Source of the DNA: Prochlorococcus sp. MIT 0603
GTDB lineage: Bacteria; Cyanobacteriota; Cyanobacteriia; PCC-6307; Cyanobiaceae
Length of the DNA: 64,000 nucleotides
Assembly: GCF_000760215.1 (NCBI RefSeq)
Contig: NZ_JNAW01000001.1
Coordinates: 1-64,000 of the forward strand
Reading direction: 5' to 3'
Part shown: piece after piece, positions 44,495 through 53,581 of the stretch
How positions within the stretch are numbered: position 1 is the first letter of the stretch
Layout: every line of letters starts with the position of its first letter
Notes under the pieces: generated by a model
Database searches by the model: none
What the model was told of the DNA's origin: nothing
What the model saw: only the letters and a program-made list of their open reading frames with translations
Translations under genes and position numbers: made by a program

Positions 44495-46090
44495 ATGGAA
44501 AATTATTTTTATCATTCTATAATTAAGAAATTTATTAACCCTTTCACTAGTTTCTTCTCAACTATACCGTTTATTTTTTGTATACTTTTTCCTTTTGGAT
44601 CAAGAAGCTTCATAGCTCAGGATGAGGGATATTATGCATTGCAAGCTAGATGGATATTAGAGCATTCCAATTGGTTAGCTCCTATGTGGTGGGATACGGT
44701 TGTGTTTGATCGTACTATTGCAGTGCAATGGTTAATTGCAACTTCTTATAGTATTTTTGGCCCATCTGTATTTTCAGCACATATACCTTCAATAATTTGT
44801 GCAGTTATCTCTTTAATACTTACAGGAAGCATCACAAAAATTCTGTTAGGTAAAAGCCATTATTGGATTAGCACTTTAATATTATGTACTACATATATTT
44901 GGGTTGATTATGCACATATGAGCACACAAGATATGCCATTGCTATCTTTAGAATTATTAGGGATATGGTCATTATTAAAGAGTAATAATAAAAGTTCTAG
45001 ATATTTTTTTATTGTAGGTTTATCTATTGGTATATCATTCTTTTTAAAGAGCGTAATGGTATTAATACCATTATTTTCTATTCTACCTTATGTTTTTTTG
45101 TATAGAAGAAATATATTTTATTCATTAGCCTTTTGGTCTTCAATATTTATTAGTTTGCTTCCCTTTATTTTTTGGATTTTGCTTTCTATAAATAAATATA
45201 GCTTCACAGAAGTATCCTTATTATGGAATAAAATTTATTATCTATCTTCCAATACTGAATTTACTAAGTCATCTTTATATTACTTTTGGAATATTCCATT
45301 AACAACTTTCCCTTGGTCGATATTTTCTCTTATAGGCGTTTCAACTTTTTTAAGGAATTTCAAATCAGAATCTGCTTTTATCCTGTTTATATATCCAATA
45401 ATTTTCATCCTGCTTTTAACTTGTTTCAGAACTAAAACTCCTTATTACCCTCTTCAAATCACTCCTTTTATTGCAATTAATGCATATTTAGGATTGTTTA
45501 AAATCATTGAGGGTAGTAAACCGATAAAAACTTATTTTAAAAGATTAATATCCTTAACTGGAATATTTATTATCATATATTCCAATATTCTACTTATTAA
45601 TAAAATATACTTTGGATTTACTGGATTTGGACCTTTTAATTTCCTGACCTTATACTTAATATTAACGCTCTTCGGTTTTTGCTTATCATTAACATTTTTT
45701 ACTTTAAATAATAATCAATTTATCATTTGTTTATTATTGGCACCTCTTATATCATTTAGCATTGCTTCCCAGTCCAATCTATTTACTGATCGAGACCCGC
45801 TTTTGCGCAATGCTCTTGAAAATGAGAATCTGATAACCCTTTCAAATAATAATCAAGTTGACTTTCTAATAGAAGACTATCAATTGGAGAATAAGACATT
45901 TTCTAAATTAATAAAGTTAGCTCTAAATCAAAGAAAACTAGGATCTAGATTGCCTAATTTAGAGTCCATCAAAAAAGATCATTATGCCTGGATCCCAATT
46001 TCTCTTAAACCAAAACTAGATCTATATGGATTAAGGAAAGTTTCACTTTCTTCAGAGTTTGATCCATGGATGTTAGTTCATTTAGAATAA
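44495..46090 (+). CDS. GT-C glycosyltransferase, ArnT/PMT (GT39/GT83)-like
   Basis: A 531-residue integral membrane protein with about 11-12 hydrophobic segments. The first outer loop carries the conserved acidic pair D43-E44 in AQDEGYYALQARW, the catalytic motif of transferases that use polyprenyl-phosphate sugars (ArnT, protein O-mannosyltransferase). The C-terminal 100 residues are soluble and probably lie outside. It should transfer a sugar from a lipid carrier to lipid A, protein or another acceptor; neither is known. First gene of a same-strand glycan run. Confidence 0.82.
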   Translation: MENYFYHSIIKKFINPFTSFFSTIPFIFCILFPFGSRSFIAQDEGYYALQARWILEHSNWLAPMWWDTVVFDRTIAVQWLIATSYSIFGPSVFSAHIPSIICAVISLILTGSITKILLGKSHYWISTLILCTTYIWVDYAHMSTQDMPLLSLELLGIWSLLKSNNKSSRYFFIVGLSIGISFFLKSVMVLIPLFSILPYVFLYRRNIFYSLAFWSSIFISLLPFIFWILLSINKYSFTEVSLLWNKIYYLSSNTEFTKSSLYYFWNIPLTTFPWSIFSLIGVSTFLRNFKSESAFILFIYPIIFILLLTCFRTKTPYYPLQITPFIAINAYLGLFKIIEGSKPIKTYFKRLISLTGIFIIIYSNILLINKIYFGFTGFGPFNFLTLYLILTLFGFCLSLTFFTLNNNQFIICLLLAPLISFSIASQSNLFTDRDPLLRNALENENLITLSNNNQVDFLIEDYQLENKTFSKLIKLALNQRKLGSRLPNLESIKKDHYAWIPISLKPKLDLYGLRKVSLSSEFDPWMLVHLE

Positions 46091-46148
46091 TCTATTTCAC
46101 CTTGTTCTTTATTGTTGTAGAATAAACTATATTCACTCAAGTACCTCT

Positions 46149-47543
46149 ATGAAAAAGGTATATTCTAAACTTTATTATAGAAATCTAAATAGAACATATT
46201 ATAAGGATCTTGAGTCTATTCATGAATTACTTATCCCTGAAGGACAACGAATATTAGAAATTGGCTGTGGTGTAGGAGATTTACTTTCTTCCTTAAAACC
46301 TAGTTATGGTGTTGGAATTGAGTTAGACGATACTGTTGCAAATTTTGCTCGTGAGCGACATCAGAATCTTCAAATATATAATGCAAACGCAGAAAATATA
46401 TTTCCTAAAGATATCAATACTAATGTACCTTTTGATTTTATCATTATCAATAATACATTAAATATAGTTAATGATGTAAATGTTCTTTTAGAGAGACTTG
46501 ATGCATTTAGTAATTCTCAAACCAGATTGGTAATTAGTTTTCATAATTGGCTTTGGCAGCCATTACTTAAACTATCTGAAAAGTTAGGTCAGAGGCAACC
46601 TCAACCTCCTGAAAGTTGGCTTACACCAGGTGACGTTAGTAACCTCTTGGATATTTCAGGATGGGAAATTTTGAAGCATGGACAAAGATGCTTATTGCCT
46701 CGAAACATCCCAATTGTGACATCTTTTGCAAATAGATGGTTAAGCCAGTTGCCTATTATTGAGAATTTATGTGTTACTCATTGGATGGTAGCGAGACCAT
46801 CACCAGTAAAACATAAAGATTCAAGTATAAGTATTGTTATACCTGCAAGGAATGAATCTGGAAATATTGCTTCAGCAATTAAGAGAATGCCTGATTTTGG
46901 CATTCCAACGGAAGTGATTTTTGTAGAAGGTCACTCTAAGGATAATACTTGGGAAGAAATTAATCGTGTTTGTTCAGAATACCAAGGCTCAATATCTTTA
47001 GAGAAGTTTAGGCAACAAGGTAAAGGTAAAGCTGACGCAGTTTGGTTAGGTTTTGAGAAAGCAAAAGGAGATATTTTAGTAATTTTAGATGCAGATTTGA
47101 CTGTCAGGCCTGAGGATATTCCTTTATTTGTAAAAACATTACTCTCTGGTAATGGAGAATTTATCAATGGATGTCGACTTGTATACCCTAGAACTAATGC
47201 AGCAATGCCATTATTAAATACTCTTGCTAATAGATTTTTTGCCTCCGTATTTTCTTGGTTGCTTAGACAAAGAATAAAAGACACACTTTGTGGAACCAAA
47301 GTTCTTTGGAAGAACGATTATCAGAAGATTAAAGAAGGAAGAAAATATTTTGGTGATTTTGATCCATTTGGTGATTTTGATCTTTTGTTTGGTGCTAGCA
47401 AGTTAAATTTGAAAATTGTTGAAGTTCCTATTAGATATCAGGAAAGAATTTATGGTTCTTCAAACATATCCCATATCAAAGAAGGTTTAATTTTAGCAAA
47501 AATGTGTTTAATAGCAGCTTTTAAAATGCGCTTTATTCCATAA
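46149..47543 (+). CDS. SAM methyltransferase fused to a GT2 glycosyltransferase
   Basis: The 464-residue protein has two catalytic parts. Residues 1-215 form a Rossmann methyltransferase with the SAM motif ILEIGCGVGDLL (35-46) and the acidic E58/D60 strand end. Residues 226-464 form a GT2 domain of the dolichol-phosphate-mannose-synthase type: SIVIPARNESGNI, DAD motif at 314-316, GCRLVYPR and CGTKVLWK. The GT2 part probably makes polyprenyl-phosphate sugar for the GT-C enzymes encoded beside it. The methyltransferase target may be the same sugar or lipid. Its stop is directly followed by the ATG of the flippase-like gene. Confidence 0.85.
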   Translation: MKKVYSKLYYRNLNRTYYKDLESIHELLIPEGQRILEIGCGVGDLLSSLKPSYGVGIELDDTVANFARERHQNLQIYNANAENIFPKDINTNVPFDFIIINNTLNIVNDVNVLLERLDAFSNSQTRLVISFHNWLWQPLLKLSEKLGQRQPQPPESWLTPGDVSNLLDISGWEILKHGQRCLLPRNIPIVTSFANRWLSQLPIIENLCVTHWMVARPSPVKHKDSSISIVIPARNESGNIASAIKRMPDFGIPTEVIFVEGHSKDNTWEEINRVCSEYQGSISLEKFRQQGKGKADAVWLGFEKAKGDILVILDADLTVRPEDIPLFVKTLLSGNGEFINGCRLVYPRTNAAMPLLNTLANRFFASVFSWLLRQRIKDTLCGTKVLWKNDYQKIKEGRKYFGDFDPFGDFDLLFGASKLNLKIVEVPIRYQERIYGSSNISHIKEGLILAKMCLIAAFKMRFIP

Positions 47544-48485
47544 ATGTTGAAGATTAATTGGATAAAACTATTTGTATTTGGATTGCTTTTCTATACGATT
47601 TCCTTACTTTGTCTTGCAATTATAGATTTTAATCAAACCCTTTCAATATTACCAATAAAGTTTTGGTTGATTTCATTATTAGTTCCTTTATTAGTCCATT
47701 TTATTTTATCTATTAGATGGTTTATTTTTCTAAAATTTTTAGGTTGCCAATTAGTTTATAGAGAATCCTTAGGATTATATCTTCCTGGTTTATCTTTGAT
47801 TGCGGCTCCTGCTAGATCTGGAGAGGCTATTAGAGGATTATGGCTTGAGAGTCGATTTAGACTTCCTATCGAAATAGGAATCTCGACTACCTTTGTTGAA
47901 CGGATAGGAGATTTAATTAGTGCTTTACTAATTATATGCTGGTCAGTTTATTTTTCAGATATTTATATAATACCAATTATTTATGTTATTTTTATAACTT
48001 TTATTTTTGTTGTTAATCATTTAAAGATTGGTATTTCTATAATAAATTTTTTATTCAACTCTAATCGATTCAATTTTAATTTGAATCAAAACAAATATTT
48101 CAGGAAAATATATCGATTATTTAAACAAAGCCGCTTGCTTTCCATGCCTTATCCTCTTTCAATATCTATACTCTTATCTTTAATTGCATGGATTATAGAG
48201 TCTTACTTGTTGTATAGCATATTCTCTTATTTGAATATTGATATGTCTTTTAAATATTCAGCTTTAATTAGAACATGTATGGGAATAGGTGGTGTCATAT
48301 CTTTTTTGCCTGCTGGTTTACTTGCGTCAGAATCTACGGCAATTGGATTATCCATAGCTTTAGGCTCAGGCCGCATCGAAGCCTTGGTTGCAACAATATT
48401 CATACGATTATATACATTATTCCTTCCATTTGTTATTGGTTTATTAACTTTTTATATCCAAAAAGACCTTAAATTTTCTAAGTAA
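47544..48485 (+). CDS. Flippase-like membrane protein (LPG synthase TM/UPF0104 family)
   Basis: A 313-residue protein with about seven or eight membrane segments and the family signature AAPARSGEAIRGLWL (near residue 90), followed by ERIGDLISALLI. The domain is shared with the membrane part of lysyl-phosphatidylglycerol synthase and is often encoded next to GT2 enzymes. It is believed to help move lipid-linked sugars across the membrane. It starts immediately after the fusion gene and is 9 bp before the next GT-C gene, so the three are almost certainly one operon. Confidence 0.8.
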   Translation: MLKINWIKLFVFGLLFYTISLLCLAIIDFNQTLSILPIKFWLISLLVPLLVHFILSIRWFIFLKFLGCQLVYRESLGLYLPGLSLIAAPARSGEAIRGLWLESRFRLPIEIGISTTFVERIGDLISALLIICWSVYFSDIYIIPIIYVIFITFIFVVNHLKIGISIINFLFNSNRFNFNLNQNKYFRKIYRLFKQSRLLSMPYPLSISILLSLIAWIIESYLLYSIFSYLNIDMSFKYSALIRTCMGIGGVISFLPAGLLASESTAIGLSIALGSGRIEALVATIFIRLYTLFLPFVIGLLTFYIQKDLKFSK

Positions 48486-48494
48486 ATTTATAAA

Positions 48495-50957
48495 ATGAAT
48501 TTGGCATCTAATTTATTATCTAAAGGACTAATTAAAAATAATAGAAGGGATATTATTCTTCTTTTAAGTTTATGGCTCTTTTCAGTAATTTCAGATCTTA
48601 TATGGGTGATATTACATCAAGCACCCCCTAGATGGGACCAGGCTTTTCATTTATCAAATCTATATAAGATGTCTTACTTGTTAGAATCTTATGAACTTTT
48701 TAATAATAGTTGGTGGCATCAAATCCTTACGGTTACTGATAGTTATCGTGGTCCCCTTACCTATATACTTTCAACTCCAATATTTTTATTATTAGGCTCA
48801 ACATATAAAGCAGCTATTTTATCAAATAGCGCTTTTAATTTTTTGCTTATCGGTTCTATATACTGTCTAGGTAGATTTATTGGATCTAGAGATATTGCTT
48901 TATGGGGATCATTTTTTACTACATTTGCACCTGCATTAGTTACGCAAAGAACTGATTATTTGATTGATTTTAGTTTGACATCAATATTTTCTTGTTGTTG
49001 GTTAATCTTAACTATTTGGAATTATAAGTTAAATAAATTAAATCTTATTCTTTCAATTTTAGCAGGTTCTTTTTTAGGCTTGACTTTTTTAGTTAGGCCT
49101 ACAGGAATCATTTTCCTAATATTTCCATTTTTAATTATACTCTTCAAAATCTTATTTTCTATTATTAAGCGAAATTATTATCCTATAATTAATTCTTTAG
49201 TCTTATCTACATCTTTCATTGTAATTATTTATCCCTGGTTCAGTATTAATTGGTTAACTATTTTAACTAATTTAAATAAGGCTAGACAGTGGGGTATATC
49301 TTATCAGGAAGGACTTGAAGCTAATACTTTAGGTGGATTTATCTACTACCCATTTTTGATACCAAAAATGATAGGTGCTTCTTTAGTAGGAAGTATCCTG
49401 GCTGTTTTCGTTGTTTCTTTAATCTTTAAATATAGATTATCTTTAACAACTTTATATTCTAAAAATACATCTAATAAGAGTATTAGATTATGGCTTTTAA
49501 GTTTGCCACTAGGTGGAATAATAATTTGTACTTTAATGACAACAAAAGACTATCGTTTTATATTGCCTCTAATACCTCAATTTTGTATTTTATTAGCCAC
49601 AACATTAATTTCATTCAATCTAAAGCCCATCTTTAGTAGATACTTCTATAATTTGCTGATATGTATAACATTATTGTCATTTTTATGGAATCAATTTGGA
49701 ATAGGATTTAATCTTTCTTCTTTTCCATCTAATAAGCCTATTAGGATTGCTCAATGGCCATTAAAATCAATTGTAGAAGAAATCCGAAGAGAAAGTCCAA
49801 ATCTAATATCTACTTTAGCAGTTTTACCTGATTCACCCTATTTGAATGCCTTTAACTTGGAAGCAGAAGGGCAAAGACAGAATGCACTTGTTTCTGCAAG
49901 ACAAATAGTTAGTAATATCAATAATATCCAGGAAGATTTAGATAATTTTGATTGGTTTTTAATTAAGACAGGTGATCAGGGAATTATGAGCAATGACAAG
50001 CAAATTAAATTGACAAAATTACTCTTAGACTCACCTTCGTTTGTTGTTTTTAGAGAGTGGAACTTGCCAGATGAAAGCAAGGCAATATTGCTAAAAAGAG
50101 AACCTTTAAGTGTGATTATTGGAGATGGTAAGTGTAGTATTAATTCTATTAATGTAAATTTCAGTTCTATTCCTGGAGGTTTAAATATTGCACTAAATGG
50201 ATTTATGAAGCAATTACGAAATCACAGTATAATCTTAGATTTCAAAACTGATAAAAAAACTTTAAATTTCGATCATAGATTAGGTCAGGGAATGATTAAG
50301 GGAGAACAAATAAATGATAATAGATGCATCCAAATTTCTCAAAACTTTCAATTAAACATAGATAGTAATATTAATGAAGATTCCCTTAGTCTTCAGCCAA
50401 GTGTTAAACTAATTTCAGATAATGGATCCTATACACCTATCTCATATAGTAGAGAACCATTTCTTTACGATTCCTCTAATACTAATATAAGCCTATCAAG
50501 CAATAGAATTAATGAGTTATTAAAGATGGGTAAGATGCTTAGGAATGGTAAATTTGATAACTTATTTGATAAAGTCGCTCAAATCAATCAAAGTGATCCT
50601 TACCAATTTTATTTATCTGATGCTGAACATATATTTTTATATAGAATACAAGAAGATCCAAGTAATTTAGATTACCTATATTCACTTACTCTTACTCAGG
50701 TATTACAACGTAAGGCAAAATTAGCCTCTCATACATTGGCAACTTTGAATTTACTAGATCCTTCTAATGAATATGCATTTTTAGCCAGAGCAATTGTAGA
50801 ACTATATAGCTTCCATCCTAAAAATTCAATTGAACTTACAGAAACAGTACTTCAACTTTCATCAGACCCTTATATAATCGAAATTGCAAGTTATGTGAAG
50901 ATTATAGCTAATTTAATCATGCTTAATATAATACCTTTTATAGAATATATTTCATAA
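48495..50957 (+). CDS. Large GT-C-like membrane glycosyltransferase with a helical-repeat C-terminus
   Basis: An 820-residue protein. Residues 20-400 contain about ten membrane segments. The first outer loop holds D48 (PPRWDQAFHLSNLYK), in the place of the GT-C catalytic acid, and LVRPTG is typical of the GT39 superfamily. Residues 420-680 are a soluble beta-rich region, and about 690-810 look like TPR-like helical repeats (YLYSLTLTQVLQRKAKLASHTLATL). The soluble part probably lies outside the membrane and may bind the acceptor. Family membership is likely; the substrate is unknown. Confidence 0.7.
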   Translation: MNLASNLLSKGLIKNNRRDIILLLSLWLFSVISDLIWVILHQAPPRWDQAFHLSNLYKMSYLLESYELFNNSWWHQILTVTDSYRGPLTYILSTPIFLLLGSTYKAAILSNSAFNFLLIGSIYCLGRFIGSRDIALWGSFFTTFAPALVTQRTDYLIDFSLTSIFSCCWLILTIWNYKLNKLNLILSILAGSFLGLTFLVRPTGIIFLIFPFLIILFKILFSIIKRNYYPIINSLVLSTSFIVIIYPWFSINWLTILTNLNKARQWGISYQEGLEANTLGGFIYYPFLIPKMIGASLVGSILAVFVVSLIFKYRLSLTTLYSKNTSNKSIRLWLLSLPLGGIIICTLMTTKDYRFILPLIPQFCILLATTLISFNLKPIFSRYFYNLLICITLLSFLWNQFGIGFNLSSFPSNKPIRIAQWPLKSIVEEIRRESPNLISTLAVLPDSPYLNAFNLEAEGQRQNALVSARQIVSNINNIQEDLDNFDWFLIKTGDQGIMSNDKQIKLTKLLLDSPSFVVFREWNLPDESKAILLKREPLSVIIGDGKCSINSINVNFSSIPGGLNIALNGFMKQLRNHSIILDFKTDKKTLNFDHRLGQGMIKGEQINDNRCIQISQNFQLNIDSNINEDSLSLQPSVKLISDNGSYTPISYSREPFLYDSSNTNISLSSNRINELLKMGKMLRNGKFDNLFDKVAQINQSDPYQFYLSDAEHIFLYRIQEDPSNLDYLYSLTLTQVLQRKAKLASHTLATLNLLDPSNEYAFLARAIVELYSFHPKNSIELTETVLQLSSDPYIIEIASYVKIIANLIMLNIIPFIEYIS

Positions 50958-51052
50958 GATTTTAGAGGATATACTACTATCTATAAGCTTTAGCATTTTC
51001 GAATATAATATAGAATATTTTTATATTAGTTTTTAGTGGTTTTAGGCAATCT

Positions 51053-52180
51053 ATGCAAGTCAATAAAAAAACAGCACTGATTACTGGAATTACTGGTCAG
51101 GATGGAAGTTATCTTGCTGAATTGCTTTTATCAAAGGGTTATATAGTGCATGGTATTAAGCGAAGAGCGAGTACTTTCAATACAAATCGAATAGACCATT
51201 TATATCAAGACCCTCATGTATCAGAACAAAGTTTGATTCTTCATTATGGCGATTTAACCGATAGCACAAATCTCATTAGGATTGTGCAACAAGTAGAGCC
51301 TGATGAGATATATAACCTTGGGGCTCAAAGTCATGTCGCAGTAAGTTTTGAAGCTGCAGAATATACAGCCAACTGTGATGGTTTAGGTACGTTGAGAATT
51401 TTAGAAGCTGTTCGTATGTTGGGTCTTTCCAAAAAAACTAAAATTTATCAGGCTAGTACAAGTGAGCTTTATGGATTAGTTCAAGAAACTCCACAAACTG
51501 AATCAACACCATTTTATCCTCGTAGTCCTTATGCGGTTGCAAAATTATATGCTTATTGGATAACTGTGAATTATAGAGAAGCTTATGGAATGTACGCATG
51601 TAATGGCATTCTTTTCAATCATGAATCTCCTAGAAGAGGTGAGACGTTTGTTACACGGAAAATTACTCGTGGTTTAGCGCGAATAGATGCTGGATTAGAT
51701 CATTGCTTGTATATGGGCAATCTTGATTCTTTAAGAGATTGGGGTCATGCGAGGGATTATGTTGAAATGCAATGGTTAATGCTTCAACAAGAAACACCAG
51801 AAGATTACGTTATAGCAACAGGTCGTCAGGAAAGTGTTAGGCATTTTATTGAGTTAACTGCAAAGGAACTAGGTTGGGGTTCTATTAAATGGGAAGGCAG
51901 AGATATTAATGAAATTGGTTTTCGAGAGGATACTGGGCAATTAGTTATACGTATTGATCCCCGTTACTTTCGCCCTGCTGAAGTTGAAACTTTATTAGGT
52001 GAAGCTAAAAAAGCCCATCAAAAGTTAGGATGGAAACCGACAACAACTCTTGAGCAAATAGTTTCTGAGATGGTTTCTTTAGATAAACAAGAAGCTGCTA
52101 AAGAAGCTTTATTAAACAGTCAAGGTTTCTCAGTCATGAGCCCTGTTGAATCGCCCCCATCTAATTCCACAATTATATAA
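51053..52180 (+). CDS. gmd: GDP-mannose 4,6-dehydratase
   Basis: Gmd converts GDP-mannose to GDP-4-keto-6-deoxymannose, the first step to GDP-L-fucose and related 6-deoxyhexoses. The 375-residue extended SDR has the NADP motif [31 protein letters not shown], the STSELYG strand, the [15 protein letters not shown] active site with YxxxK, and FNHESPRRG. It is longer than usual by a Ser/Pro-rich C-terminal extension of about 25 residues. It is 14 bp upstream of fcl. Confidence 0.96.
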   Translation: MQVNKKTALITGITGQDGSYLAELLLSKGYIVHGIKRRASTFNTNRIDHLYQDPHVSEQSLILHYGDLTDSTNLIRIVQQVEPDEIYNLGAQSHVAVSFEAAEYTANCDGLGTLRILEAVRMLGLSKKTKIYQASTSELYGLVQETPQTESTPFYPRSPYAVAKLYAYWITVNYREAYGMYACNGILFNHESPRRGETFVTRKITRGLARIDAGLDHCLYMGNLDSLRDWGHARDYVEMQWLMLQQETPEDYVIATGRQESVRHFIELTAKELGWGSIKWEGRDINEIGFREDTGQLVIRIDPRYFRPAEVETLLGEAKKAHQKLGWKPTTTLEQIVSEMVSLDKQEAAKEALLNSQGFSVMSPVESPPSNSTII

Positions 52181-52194
52181 TTTTTTTATAAATT

Positions 52195-53199
52195 ATGATT
52201 TCTAATGGCTTGATAAAAAAAGAGGATAAAATTTTTGTTGCTGGGCATAAAGGCATGGCTGGATCTGCTATTTGCCGCTCTTTACTGAATAATGGATTTG
52301 AAAATATTTTAACTATTGATCGCAATCAATTAGATTTAACTGACTTTAACAAGGTGAGAAGTTGGTTTTCTAATCACCAGCCAACAATAGTAATTCTTGC
52401 TGCAGCAAAAGTAGGTGGGATTGAAGCTAATAGAAGTTATCCTGTAGATTTTATTTTAGATAATATGAAAATACAAAATAATGTCATTGAGAATTCTTGG
52501 AAGAATAATGTAAGAAGATTTCTTTTCCTTGGTAGTAGTTGTATTTACCCTAAATCTGCTCCCCAACCTATTAAAGAAGAAAGTTTATTAACCAGTTCCT
52601 TGGAGGCAACTAATGAATGGTATGCGATAGCTAAAATTTCAGGTTTAAAGTTATGTCAAGCATTAAGACAGCAATATGGATTTGATGCGATTACTTTAAT
52701 GCCTACAAATTTGTACGGACCTGGTGATAACTATCATATTCAAAATAGTCATGTTCTACCTGCTTTTATTAGACGATTTTATGAGGCAAAAAATAATGGA
52801 GATTCAATTATTGAATGTTGGGGAAGTGGTTCACCTTATAGAGAGTTTCTTCATGTTGACGATTTGGGATCGGCTTGTCTTTTTGCTCTGAATCATTGGG
52901 ACCCTCAATCATTAAATGCTCCTATTGATTCTTATGGTAAACCTTTAAATTTTTTAAATGTCGGGACTGGTGTGGATATTAGAATCAGTGATTTGGCTCA
53001 AGCAGTAGCAAAGGCAGTTGGCTATTTGGGTGAGATCAAGTGGGATAGAACAAAGCCTGATGGAACTCTTAAAAAGCAGTTAGATGTTGCTAATTTATCA
53101 AATTTAGGTTGGAAATCTTCTATTTCTTTAGATGAAGGATTAATTAGCACAATTTTAGATTTTAAAGAGCAATTTAAAAATAAGAATGTAAGATTTTGA
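52195..53199 (+). CDS. fcl: GDP-L-fucose synthase
   Basis: Fcl (WcaG) epimerises and reduces GDP-4-keto-6-deoxymannose to GDP-L-fucose with NADPH. The 334-residue SDR has GHKGMAGSAICRSL, AAAKVGGIEANRSYP, the SSCIYPKSAPQP motif, YAIAKISGLKLCQ with the catalytic YxxxK, and MPTNLYGPGDNY. The gmd-fcl pair supplies fucose to the glycan module upstream and is the last protein gene before the tmRNA. Confidence 0.95.
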   Translation: MISNGLIKKEDKIFVAGHKGMAGSAICRSLLNNGFENILTIDRNQLDLTDFNKVRSWFSNHQPTIVILAAAKVGGIEANRSYPVDFILDNMKIQNNVIENSWKNNVRRFLFLGSSCIYPKSAPQPIKEESLLTSSLEATNEWYAIAKISGLKLCQALRQQYGFDAITLMPTNLYGPGDNYHIQNSHVLPAFIRRFYEAKNNGDSIIECWGSGSPYREFLHVDDLGSACLFALNHWDPQSLNAPIDSYGKPLNFLNVGTGVDIRISDLAQAVAKAVGYLGEIKWDRTKPDGTLKKQLDVANLSNLGWKSSISLDEGLISTILDFKEQFKNKNVRF

Positions 53200-53227
53200 G
53201 TAATGATTGCTTCTTCATTATTTAATT

Positions 53228-53512
53228 TGATGGGGCCTTCCAGCCCCAATGAATCATTTGGTTGATAAGGCTGATCTCACCTCATCTCCCTTAAAGGGTC
53301 AAGCAGCAACAGGGGCTGTTTGACGGGAGAAACTAACGATTTTGTTAGCATTTGTGTTTTAGCTCTAACCGAGCAGGCTTCAGTCATACTCCTTGAATCC
53401 CGTCGAAACCATTGCAGCCCCAAATAAATGGAGCTGAGCGGAATCGAACCGCTGTCCGAGAAGCTGGTTTGAATCACCTAGTCCATTCAAAAATGGACAT
53501 CTCTATTCTGAC
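53228..53512 (-). ncRNA. ssrA: Transfer-messenger RNA, circularly permuted two-piece form
   Basis: tmRNA rescues ribosomes stalled on broken mRNAs and tags the product for degradation. On the minus strand the acceptor piece comes first: a T arm (GCGGTTCGATTCCGC, within 53436-53453) and a 3' acceptor strand ending at 53429. A 7-nt spacer (53422-53428) follows, and then the 5' end GGGGCTGCAATGGTTTCGACGGG from 53421. The tag frame (53349-53299) encodes ANKIVSFSRQTAPVAA and ends in TGA. GGGGCTG pairs with CAGCTCC (one G-U). The 3' CCA is not encoded after A73 and must be added. Outer ends are approximate. No tag-frame start codon is expected, as resumption is at GCT. Confidence 0.96.
53231..53248 (-). 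terminator. Stem-loop at the 3' end of the ssrA transcript
   Basis: GGGGC and GCCCC halves around a short purine loop form a strong hairpin near the end of the coding piece of tmRNA. The following minus-strand sequence is AT-rich (atcaaattaaa) but has no clean U-run, so it may be a terminator or a structural element of the RNA. It also lies just after fcl on the plus strand. Confidence 0.5.
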
Positions 53513-53581
53513 AGATCTACCAATATCTAGTTCTAAAAAAATATTTCTAAATGACTATGTATTACTTCTTACAATTAATAA

